Source of the DNA: UMGS1387 sp045646465
Lineage (GTDB): Bacteria > Bacillota > Clostridia > Oscillospirales > CAG-382
Direction: 5' to 3'
Assembly (NCBI GenBank): GCA_045646465.1
Contig: JAZRKT010000116.1
Span: forward strand, 1-5,196
Length of the DNA: 5,196 bases
The position numbers and the translations under genes are program-made. Shown here piece by piece: positions 1 through 5,196 of this stretch; position 1 is the first letter of the stretch, and every line of letters begins with the position of its first letter. A model generated the notes under the pieces. That model was not told the origin of the DNA. It saw only the letters and a program-made list of their open reading frames with translations, and made no database searches.

Positions 1-1
1 G

Positions 2-775
2 CAGTGCCCTCCTACCTTCGTGCATGGCCCTAATATCAGAGATTTTTATATACTTCATTATGTCATAAAAGGCAAGGGATATTACAAAGTAAAAGAAAAA
101 GAATACACACTAAAAAAAGGTGATGCTTTTGCTATATATCCTGATGATGTTATTATTTATCAGGCAGATGAAAATGACCCATGGCTTTTTTGTTGGATAA
201 TTTTCGATGGCAAAGACGCCAAAAACTTATTTGAAAGGGTGGGAATTTCTCATAATAATATTGTTTTCCATCTTTCAAACGATGACTTTTTAACCAGCAT
301 TACACGTTTGCTCGAATACACTTCACTTAATAAAAAAACACCTTCACAAATACGTCTTGAGGCATGCATATTGGAATGTCTTTCTGCAATTGAAGATTCT
401 CTTTCAAAAAAATCTATGCTTCCATCACAAAAGAAAACATATGTAAATCTTGCCATATCATTTATGGAATACCACTACAGCGAAGGAATAAATATAACAA
501 AAATTGCAAAATATGTCGGTCTTGAAAGAAGCTATTTTTACAGAGTTTTTAAAGAGGAAACAGGTGTTACCCCGGAGCAGTTTTTAATGAATTTCAGAAT
601 TGAAAGATCAAAAACTCTTATACGGAAAAATCTTGAGTTTAAAGAAATATCTTCTGCAATAGGGCTTAAAGATATTCATCACTTTACAAATATGTTTAAA
701 AAAATAACAGGCATAACGCCATCACAGTACAGAAAGCTTAACGAAAAAAGTGGTTCTCAATCCTCGATGGAGTGA
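2..775 (+). CDS. AraC-family transcription regulator, 5' end missing (cupin-like sensor + AraC HTH)
   Basis: A cytoplasmic DNA-binding regulator, cut by the left window edge. The frame is open from base 2, giving 257 visible residues. The GTG at 20 is not a credible start, because the codons before it read QCPPTF and join smoothly to VHGPNIRDFYILHYV. That stretch is typical of the N-terminal ligand-binding (AraC_binding, cupin-like) domain, where it is preceded by about 25-40 more residues. The motif IKGKGYY and the segment LKKGDAFAIYPDD fit the beta-barrel of that domain. The C-terminal third carries both helix-turn-helix motifs of the AraC domain: bases 488-565 (INITKIAKYVGLERSYFYR) and 638-712 (FKEISSAIGLKDIHHFTNMF), followed by the characteristic GITPSQYRK. 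Members with this layout often sense sugars and control nearby sugar genes. No target or ligand can be named here, since the likely partner genes lie upstream of the window. A strong terminator follows. The gene is markedly more AT-rich than its neighbours. Confidence 0.93.
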   Translation, partial: QCPPTFVHGPNIRDFYILHYVIKGKGYYKVKEKEYTLKKGDAFAIYPDDVIIYQADENDPWLFCWIIFDGKDAKNLFERVGISHNNIVFHLSNDDFLTSITRLLEYTSLNKKTPSQIRLEACILECLSAIEDSLSKKSMLPSQKKTYVNLAISFMEYHYSEGINITKIAKYVGLERSYFYRVFKEETGVTPEQFLMNFRIERSKTLIRKNLEFKEISSAIGLKDIHHFTNMFKKITGITPSQYRKLNEKSGSQSSME

Positions 776-815
776 TATATTATTTATACGAATATCGTTA
801 TTCACATTTTTATAC

Positions 816-848
816 AAAATCGGTAAGATTCTCTCTTGCCGATTTTTC
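816..848 (+). terminator. Rho-independent terminator after the AraC-family gene
   Basis: The stem AAAATCGGTAAGA (816-828) pairs with TCTTGCCGATTTT (834-846): 13 pairs with one T-G wobble, around a 5-base loop (829-833). The T run 843-847 forms the end of the stem and continues one base past it. The site lies about 40 bases after the stop of the regulator gene and well before the next promoter. It therefore most likely ends the regulator transcript and insulates the downstream operon. Confidence 0.87.
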
Positions 849-872
849 CTTATATTTCGCACAAACATATGC

Positions 873-891
873 GCAATTCCTACAAAATTGC
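873..891 (+). other. Small hairpin before a T run, possible weak back-up terminator
   Basis: GCAATT (873-878) and AATTGC (886-891) form a perfect 6-bp stem with a 7-base loop. Seven T residues follow at 896-902. The geometry resembles a weak second terminator behind the main one, but the stem is short, has only two G-C pairs, and four bases separate it from the T run. The same T run is also one arm of the next inverted repeat. Chance occurrence in AT-rich DNA cannot be excluded. Confidence 0.35.
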
Positions 892-930
892 AGTCTTTTT
901 TTACTGTTTACATTTATTTAAAAAAAGACT
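892..930. repeat. Perfect 12-bp inverted repeat abutting the -35 box
   Basis: AGTCTTTTTTTA (892-903) is the exact reverse complement of TAAAAAAAGACT (919-930), with a 15-base spacer (904-918). The right arm ends one base before the proposed -35 hexamer at 932. The A run at 920-926 would sit about 40 to 47 bases upstream of the predicted transcription start, where A-tract UP elements contact the RNA polymerase alpha subunit. The repeat could instead be an operator or, in read-through RNA, a hairpin. Its exactness is seen directly; its function is inferred. Confidence 0.6.
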
Positions 931-931
931 C

Positions 932-959
932 TTGTATAAATCTTTTTATCTGATATAAT
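932..959 (+). promoter_or_regulatory. Sigma-A-type promoter with extended -10 for the DUF815-rseP-ispG-polC unit
   Basis: The -35 box TTGTAT (932-937) is followed after 16 bases by a perfect -10 box TATAAT (954-959). TG at 951-952 gives an extended -10 (TGATATAAT). Transcription would begin near 966, about 34 bases before the chosen ATG at 1000, leaving a short leader with the Shine-Dalgarno site. A second TATAAT at 961-966 has no -35 box at a suitable distance. This is the only strong promoter seen in the window, so it probably drives all four downstream genes. Confidence 0.75.
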
Positions 960-981
960 GTATAATTGTAATATTTTACAC

Positions 982-991
982 AAGGAGATGA
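982..991 (+). promoter_or_regulatory. Long Shine-Dalgarno site that decides the start of the DUF815 gene
   Basis: AAGGAGATGA matches the anti-Shine-Dalgarno complement AAGGAGGTGA at 9 of 10 positions and ends 8 bases before the ATG at 1000. The in-frame ATG at 958 lies inside the -10 region and the in-frame ATG at 988 lies inside this site. That leaves 1000 as the sensible start. Confidence 0.85.
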
Positions 992-999
992 CTTTTTCA

Positions 1000-2190
1000 A
1001 TGAACGTACACAATTCCAGAAAGCTTCACAGCCTGGTTATATTCAGAAATATATTGAAGGATGAAACAATACGGAAGCTTATTGCGCTTTTTGATTGTAA
1101 TGAAGACAGCAAAAACGAGATTACTGACCGCTATTGCGATTTTGCTCAAAGCCTACTTTCCCACGGTGGTAACCTGACAAAGTATCTACTCAATCTTATT
1201 CTTGAAGATGAAAATATTTATACTCGCTTTAAAATCACGGGCTTCGGCGACGGCGATTTGCTTGAACCTCTGCTTGAACGCGAGCTTGCAGTTCTTGAAT
1301 ATCTTTCAAAATTTGACGGCTCACAGCTACGTGAATTTACAGGAGACTATACACTTGCTCACTGGAAAACTGAGAATATTTCCTTCGGCGACGTTTATCA
1401 CGAAAGATTACAAGAAATTCATAAAAAAGGCTTTGGTATTTACGCAAAGTACCATATGTTTATTCTTGGTGACAATGGTGAAATAATTCCCATTAAAAAT
1501 CCTGATAAACAGTCGCTTTCGTCCCTTTCAGGCTACGACAGAGAACGTAATCTCATAATTGCCAACACCAAGGCTTTGCTCAACGGAAAGCCTGCAAACA
1601 ATGTTCTTCTTTACGGAGATGCCGGTACAGGCAAGAGCAGCACCGTTAAGGCTATTGGCAACGAATTCAAGGATATGGGTCTTAGAATTATTGAACTCAA
1701 AAAGGAACAGCTTCACCTTATCCCCGAACTGTTAGATAATATTTCCGAGAAACCCCTTAAGTTTATTCTTTTCATTGACGACCTTACCTTTGCAAGTGAC
1801 GACAGAGATTTCTGCGCACTTAAAGCAACACTTGAGGGTGGCGTCAGCTCAAGAGGCAGCAACACCATTATCTACGTAACATCCAACCACCGCCATCTTA
1901 TTAAGGAATCAACTTCAGACAGACAAGGAGACGAAATAAGCATCGGCGACAGGTTACAGGAGATTGTAAGCCTTTCAGCACGCTTCGGTCTGACTGTTAC
2001 ATACTCAAAGCCCGACAAGGATTTGTATTGCCGCATTGTAAAAGATCTTGCTGTAGCAGGCGGCATTGAACTTGATGAAGACAAGCTTTTTGTAAGAGCT
2101 GAAGCCTTCGCAATTCGTCACGGAGGCAGAAACCCAAGAACGGCAAAGCAGTTTGTTGACCTTCTGATTTCGGGTGTTGAAAGCATATAA
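1000..2190 (+). CDS. DUF815-family AAA+ ATPase (COG2607-like ATP-binding protein)
   Basis: A predicted soluble ATPase of 396 residues with no signal peptide or membrane segment. The N-terminal half (about 1-190) is largely helical-looking and charged, without a motif I recognise. The C-terminal half is an AAA+ core. Walker A is GDAGTGKSS at residues 206-214 and Walker B is ILFIDD ending at residues 260-261. A sensor-1-like TSN carries Asn296. The segment SLSARFGL carries Arg328, in the place where this family usually has a DRFGL-type motif. A C-terminal RHGGRNPRTAKQF (373-385) resembles the family's SGRxAxQF element. Together these support DUF815 (PF05673) rather than Lon, FtsH or ClpX types. 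The biological role of DUF815 proteins is not established and I assign none. The start at 1000 follows from the Shine-Dalgarno site; the longer frame from 958 would overlap the promoter. The gene is first in the probable operon, 43 bases before rseP and with no terminator between. Confidence 0.9.
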   Translation: MNVHNSRKLHSLVIFRNILKDETIRKLIALFDCNEDSKNEITDRYCDFAQSLLSHGGNLTKYLLNLILEDENIYTRFKITGFGDGDLLEPLLERELAVLEYLSKFDGSQLREFTGDYTLAHWKTENISFGDVYHERLQEIHKKGFGIYAKYHMFILGDNGEIIPIKNPDKQSLSSLSGYDRERNLIIANTKALLNGKPANNVLLYGDAGTGKSSTVKAIGNEFKDMGLRIIELKKEQLHLIPELLDNISEKPLKFILFIDDLTFASDDRDFCALKATLEGGVSSRGSNTIIYVTSNHRHLIKESTSDRQGDEISIGDRLQEIVSLSARFGLTVTYSKPDKDLYCRIVKDLAVAGGIELDEDKLFVRAEAFAIRHGGRNPRTAKQFVDLLISGVESI

Positions 2191-2228
2191 ACCCGCAATT
2201 TGCATAAACTGTAAAGCAGTCATTATAT

Positions 2229-2243
2229 GAGAGGTGTTTGATA
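2229..2243 (+). promoter_or_regulatory. Unusual translation start region of rseP
   Basis: The only purine-rich Shine-Dalgarno-like run, GAGAGGTG (2229-2236), overlaps the GTG start at 2234 instead of lying 5-9 bases before it. A non-canonical ATA at 2243 would be 6 bases downstream of this run and in frame. Translation from GTG may rely on coupling to the upstream gene, on a leaderless transcript, or on a rare start codon. The sequence does not decide between these. Confidence 0.45.
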
Positions 2244-3295
2244 TACTCTACGTATTACTGGGAATTTTAATGTTTGGCATACTGATTTTCATTCATGAGC
2301 TTGGACATTTTATTGCAGCAAAAAAAGTAGGTGTCGGAATTTATGAATTCGCTATCGGGATGGGACCTGCTGTAATAAAGCGCAAGGGAAAGGACGGCGT
2401 TAAGTATTCACTCCGTCTGTTACCCATCGGAGGATTTGTAAGTATGTACGGCGAGGATGACGATGAATGTCCCGACGTCACAAAATCTATTAACAACAAA
2501 AGTGTCGGAGCACGTTTTTTTGTTATTTCAGCAGGTGCGGCAATGAACATTTTGCTTGGCTTTATTCTTTCTGCAGGACTTGTTATTTTTGGCGGAGATC
2601 TGTATTCAAGTAAGATTGAACGCTTTAACTTCGGTGATACCGAAGGCAATTATCTTCACATTCACGAGTACAAGGGTTTGCGCATTGGCGATGAAATAAT
2701 AAAGGTCGGAAACAGGAATATTTTTGTAAGGCACGACCTTGTATATGAGGCAATGGACATAGGTGGCGAAAAGGTTGATCTCACAGTAAACCGTGACGGT
2801 GAGAGAATCATTATAAAGGATTTCACATTTCCTACAAGCACAGAAAAAGGTGTTATTTTCGGAAATGCAAACTTCTTTATACCCACAGTGCTTAAAAAAA
2901 CGCCTTTAGAAGTTGTTAAGCAATCATTATTTCAATCGGTTGCTGTTGTCCGTATGATATGGACCTCTATTATTGATACAATTACCGGAAAATATGGAGT
3001 TGAAGCAGTATCAGGTCCTGTGGGAGTTGTCAGCGAAGTAAAAGAAACGGCACAATACGGCTTTTCTTCGCTTATCTTTATGATGATGATAATAACCGTA
3101 AACTTGGGAATTGTAAACCTTCTGCCCTTGCCTGCCCTTGACGGCGGCAGACTGTTCTTTTTACTGATCGAAGCAATTCGCAGAAAACCTGTAAATCCAA
3201 AGTACGAAGGCTTTATTCACTTTATTGGTTTTGCTCTGCTTATGACACTTATGGTGTTTATCACCTTTAACGATATTTCAAAGCTTTTTAAATAA
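2234..3295 (+). CDS. rseP: RseP/RasP-type site-2 intramembrane zinc metalloprotease
   Basis: A polytopic membrane protease that cuts substrates within the lipid bilayer. In this family the targets are anti-sigma factors (such as RsiW for B. subtilis RasP) and remnant signal peptides; the substrate here is unknown. It has 353 residues, normal for one-PDZ clostridial members. The active-site HELGH lies at residues 21-25 in the first membrane segment (about 4-26). The second metal-binding motif NLLPLPALDGGR is at 295-306, with Asp303 as the third zinc ligand. Other likely membrane segments are about 94-120 (with the AGAAMN motif), 278-298 and 327-345. A single PDZ domain spans about 125-200, with GLRIGDEI at 148-155. 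The GTG start is set by an in-frame TGA at 2228-2230 and gives the usual short lead before HELGH. The next in-frame ATG (2270) would remove much of the first membrane segment. No spaced Shine-Dalgarno site precedes the GTG. The stop is 13 bases before ispG. Confidence 0.95.
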   Translation: MFDILYVLLGILMFGILIFIHELGHFIAAKKVGVGIYEFAIGMGPAVIKRKGKDGVKYSLRLLPIGGFVSMYGEDDDECPDVTKSINNKSVGARFFVISAGAAMNILLGFILSAGLVIFGGDLYSSKIERFNFGDTEGNYLHIHEYKGLRIGDEIIKVGNRNIFVRHDLVYEAMDIGGEKVDLTVNRDGERIIIKDFTFPTSTEKGVIFGNANFFIPTVLKKTPLEVVKQSLFQSVAVVRMIWTSIIDTITGKYGVEAVSGPVGVVSEVKETAQYGFSSLIFMMMIITVNLGIVNLLPLPALDGGRLFFLLIEAIRRKPVNPKYEGFIHFIGFALLMTLMVFITFNDISKLFK

Positions 3296-3308
3296 AGGAC
3301 GGACAGAT

Positions 3309-4370
3309 ATGGATAGAAGAAAAACAAGAAGCGTAAAGCTCGGAAACAAATATCTGGGAAGCGGTCATCCCATTTTAATTCAATCTATGACATACACAAA
3401 AACCGATGACAAGGAAGCAACGCTAAAGCAAATCATAAATTTGCAGAATGCAGGCTGCGATATTGTGCGTTTCAGCGTTCCTGACGAGAGGTGTGCTCTC
3501 AGTATTCCCTATCTCAAAGAGCACACAAGCATACCTCTTGTTGCAGACATTCATTTTGACTATCGCCTTGCTCTTAAATGTGCCGAACTCGGCATTGACA
3601 AAATAAGAATTAACCCAGGCAACATCGGCTCTGAGGACAGAGTTAAGGCAGTAGCTGATATTTGCAAAGCAAAGAACATTCCCATAAGAATAGGTGTAAA
3701 TGGCGGTTCTCTTGAAAAGCATATACTTGAAAAATACGGTTCGCCAACCCCTGAAGCGTTATGCGAAAGCGCAATGTTCCACGTAAAGCTTCTTGAAAAG
3801 TTCGATTTTTATGATACTGTAGTATCAATTAAATCCTCTGACGTTTCTTCAACCATCAAAGCAAACCGTCTGTTTGCACAAATGTGTGACTATCCGTTGC
3901 ATCTTGGTGTTACGGAAGCAGGAACCGAACGAAGCGGACTTATCAAGTCCAGTGCAGGAATTGGCTCGCTTCTTTGCGACGGTATCGGCGACACACTTCG
4001 CGTATCACTTTCGGACGATGTTATAAAGGAAGTTGAAGCTGCAAAGGATTTACTGAGGGTTCTCGGTATAAGAAAAGGTGTAAAGGTTATATCCTGTCCT
4101 ACCTGTTCAAGATGCAGTATAGACGTTTTTAACACAGCAAAACGTCTTGAAGAAGCTCTCAAAGACAAGGACTGGGATATGAAAATAGCAATTATGGGCT
4201 GCGCGGTAAACGGTCCAGGTGAAGCAAGAGAAGCTGATATAGGAATTGCAGGCGGAAACGGCGAAGGTCTTCTTTTCAAAAAAGGCGAGGCTGTCGGCAA
4301 GGTAGCAATGAGCGACTTTTTTGATGTGCTTTTGAAGGAAGCCGAAAAGCTTGCAAGCATCAATAATTAA
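3309..4370 (+). CDS. ispG: 4-hydroxy-3-methylbut-2-en-1-yl diphosphate synthase (IspG/GcpE)
   Basis: A cytosolic [4Fe-4S] enzyme of the MEP (non-mevalonate) isoprenoid pathway. It reductively opens 2-C-methyl-D-erythritol 2,4-cyclodiphosphate to give HMBPP, the substrate of IspH. The length of 353 residues fits the two-domain bacterial form without the plant/Chlamydia insert. The N-terminal TIM barrel shows IQSMT (23-28), PLVADIHFDYRLAL, RINPGNIG, RIGVNGGSLE, GVTEAG and GIGDTLRVSLSDD. The C-terminal cluster domain has cysteine ligands Cys263 and Cys266 (SCPTCSRC) and Cys298 in GCAVNGPGEA, with the catalytic glutamate at 305. All key residues are therefore present. One oddity is Tyr29 in the motif usually written MTNT. 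The ATG is preceded by AAAGGA (3294-3299) at a 9-base spacing, a site that overlaps the rseP stop codon and suggests translational coupling. The polC start follows 16 bases after the stop. Confidence 0.97.
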   Translation: MDRRKTRSVKLGNKYLGSGHPILIQSMTYTKTDDKEATLKQIINLQNAGCDIVRFSVPDERCALSIPYLKEHTSIPLVADIHFDYRLALKCAELGIDKIRINPGNIGSEDRVKAVADICKAKNIPIRIGVNGGSLEKHILEKYGSPTPEALCESAMFHVKLLEKFDFYDTVVSIKSSDVSSTIKANRLFAQMCDYPLHLGVTEAGTERSGLIKSSAGIGSLLCDGIGDTLRVSLSDDVIKEVEAAKDLLRVLGIRKGVKVISCPTCSRCSIDVFNTAKRLEEALKDKDWDMKIAIMGCAVNGPGEAREADIGIAGGNGEGLLFKKGEAVGKVAMSDFFDVLLKEAEKLASINN

Positions 4371-4386
4371 AGGATGTACATAATAA

Positions 4387-5196
4387 ATGGCTAAAACATT
4401 TCTTGAGCTGTTCAACAGATACACTCCGTCAGAGGAAGATGGTGCAATCCTCGGCGGAATACAATCTTATACTGCAAAAGCCGACAAAGAACTGAGAATT
4501 ATTAGTGCAAACGTAGTTTTTCCCGCCTACGTTCCTTTTCATATACTTTCAAAAATAGAAGCTGACATAGCTGGCGCATACGAGCTTAACAGAATGGAAA
4601 TTCATCCGACCTTTCTGAATACTTCCTTTGACGTCGGATACATTGAACACGTATTTATCGAGCTTTCTCGAAGAAGTGCGGCAGGAAACGGATTCTTCAG
4701 CGGCGCCTTTATAGAAAAGCTTGACGGCTCTGAAGTAAGCGAAGATGAAAGTACAGTTTACATATCACTTCAGAACGGCGGCAAGAATCTGCTCATAAGC
4801 GGCGGCTGTGACAAGCTTATAAGCGATATAATTGAGGCAATGTTCTGCGAAAAGCGAAATGTTGAATTTTGCGGTATCACTGAGCTGTCCTACGACGACC
4901 TTGCAGGTATCGAATCCTTGCCTGATTTAAAAATGCCGGTTCCTGACTATGTAAAAGAGGAAATTCTTGCAGAAACAGCAAACACAACTCTTAACAGCGC
5001 AAATTCAAACAAGGAAACCTTTGCCCAAGTTGACACGGTAAATGGTATTGCCAAAAGCGGTAGTATGGTGTTTGATATATCCGAAATAGAAAACATATAC
5101 AACACGGTAAAAGATATAAATATAATTCCCGTCAGAAATGCAACTGTTGAAGCAGATACCTTCGTTATTTGTGGAGAGGTTTTCGGTTATGAAAAG
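4387..5196 (+). CDS. polC: DNA polymerase III alpha subunit, PolC type, N-terminal part (3' end outside window)
   Basis: The frame from ATG 4387 stays open for 270 codons to the window edge. It begins MAKTFLELFNRYTPSEEDG and ends FVICGEVFGYEK, the entry to the OB-fold domain of Gram-positive PolC (family motif like VVIEGEVFG). The 258 residues before that match the character of the PolC N-terminal region (NI/NII domains), including RIISANVVFPAYVPFHIL and an alanine/asparagine-rich linker at about 194-212. The exonuclease, PHP and polymerase domains of the roughly 1,440-residue protein lie beyond the window. PolC is the replicative polymerase of low-GC Gram-positives, acting with the beta clamp at the fork. 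The position directly after ispG is the common clostridial arrangement. The Shine-Dalgarno site AAAGGA (4369-4374) overlaps the ispG stop and is 12 bases from the ATG, slightly long. The ATG at 4374 in another frame soon meets a stop. The name rests on the N-terminal pattern and gene order, as catalytic motifs are not visible. Confidence 0.9.
   Translation, partial: MAKTFLELFNRYTPSEEDGAILGGIQSYTAKADKELRIISANVVFPAYVPFHILSKIEADIAGAYELNRMEIHPTFLNTSFDVGYIEHVFIELSRRSAAGNGFFSGAFIEKLDGSEVSEDESTVYISLQNGGKNLLISGGCDKLISDIIEAMFCEKRNVEFCGITELSYDDLAGIESLPDLKMPVPDYVKEEILAETANTTLNSANSNKETFAQVDTVNGIAKSGSMVFDISEIENIYNTVKDINIIPVRNATVEADTFVICGEVFGYEK

Noticed and set aside
20..22. GTG at 20 as the start of the AraC-family gene
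   Set aside because: The upstream codons in the same frame are open and encode QCPPTF, a typical lead-in to this family's N-terminal domain. The gene continues past the left edge.
858..873. CGCA/TGCG inverted repeat as an operator
   Set aside because: Each arm has only 4 bases with an 8-base loop, which is expected often by chance.
750..953. 67-codon + strand open frame in the intergenic region
   Set aside because: It overlaps the end of the regulator gene, runs through the terminator and the inverted repeat, has no Shine-Dalgarno site and a composition rich in F, I and L typical of translated AT-rich non-coding DNA.
961..966. Second TATAAT box as an independent promoter
   Set aside because: No -35-like hexamer lies 16-18 bases upstream and the TG of an extended -10 is not in the right position.
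2208..2220. Hairpin ACTG-TAAAG-CAGT between the DUF815 gene and rseP as a terminator
   Set aside because: The stem has only 4 bp and no T run follows. It does not argue against read-through into rseP.
2341..2649. 102-codon minus-strand open frame opposite rseP
   Set aside because: It is a shadow of the rseP reading frame with low-complexity Ser/Pro-rich translation and no domain.
3890..4363. 157-codon minus-strand open frame opposite ispG
   Set aside because: It lies wholly opposite the well-supported ispG gene, is rich in Ser, Pro and Phe as expected of an antisense shadow, and shows no recognisable domain.
4107..4424. 105-codon minus-strand open frame across the ispG-polC junction
   Set aside because: It overlaps two confident genes on the other strand and has no recognisable motif.

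Overview
This window looks like chromosomal DNA from a low-to-moderate GC member of the Bacillota, most likely an anaerobic clostridial lineage such as Oscillospiraceae/Ruminococcaceae. The evidence is the gene order rseP-ispG-polC, the presence of PolC (the Gram-positive replicative DNA polymerase), purine-rich Shine-Dalgarno sites and sigma-A-type promoter boxes. The genus cannot be fixed from the sequence alone. All five genes lie on the + strand.

Layout: (1) Bases 1-775 hold the 3' part of an AraC-family transcription regulator whose true start lies off the left edge. (2) Bases 776-999 are non-coding. They contain a strong intrinsic terminator (816-848), a small second hairpin (873-891), a perfect 12-bp inverted repeat with a 15-base loop (892-930), and directly after it a good extended -10 promoter (932-959) and a long Shine-Dalgarno site (982-991). 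(3) Bases 1000-2190 encode a DUF815/COG2607-type AAA+ ATPase. (4) A 43-base gap leads into rseP (2234-3295, GTG start), a site-2-type intramembrane metalloprotease. (5) ispG (3309-4370) encodes the [4Fe-4S] enzyme of the penultimate step of the MEP isoprenoid pathway. (6) polC starts at 4387 and runs off the right edge after 270 codons.

The terminator separates the regulator from everything downstream. The promoter at 932-959 is the only convincing one seen, so the ATPase gene, rseP, ispG and polC are probably read as one unit. Gaps of 13 and 16 bases join rseP-ispG and ispG-polC. In many clostridia dxr sits immediately upstream of rseP; here that position is taken by the DUF815 ATPase gene. 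The regulator is also clearly more AT-rich than the other genes (27-30% GC in four 60-base rows counted by hand, against 43-50% in four rows from the others).

I see no mobile element, CRISPR array, tRNA, rRNA or recognisable riboswitch, and no convincing undescribed system. The points most worth a second look are the inverted repeat against the -35 box, the DUF815 gene in the usual place of dxr, and the unusual translation start of rseP.
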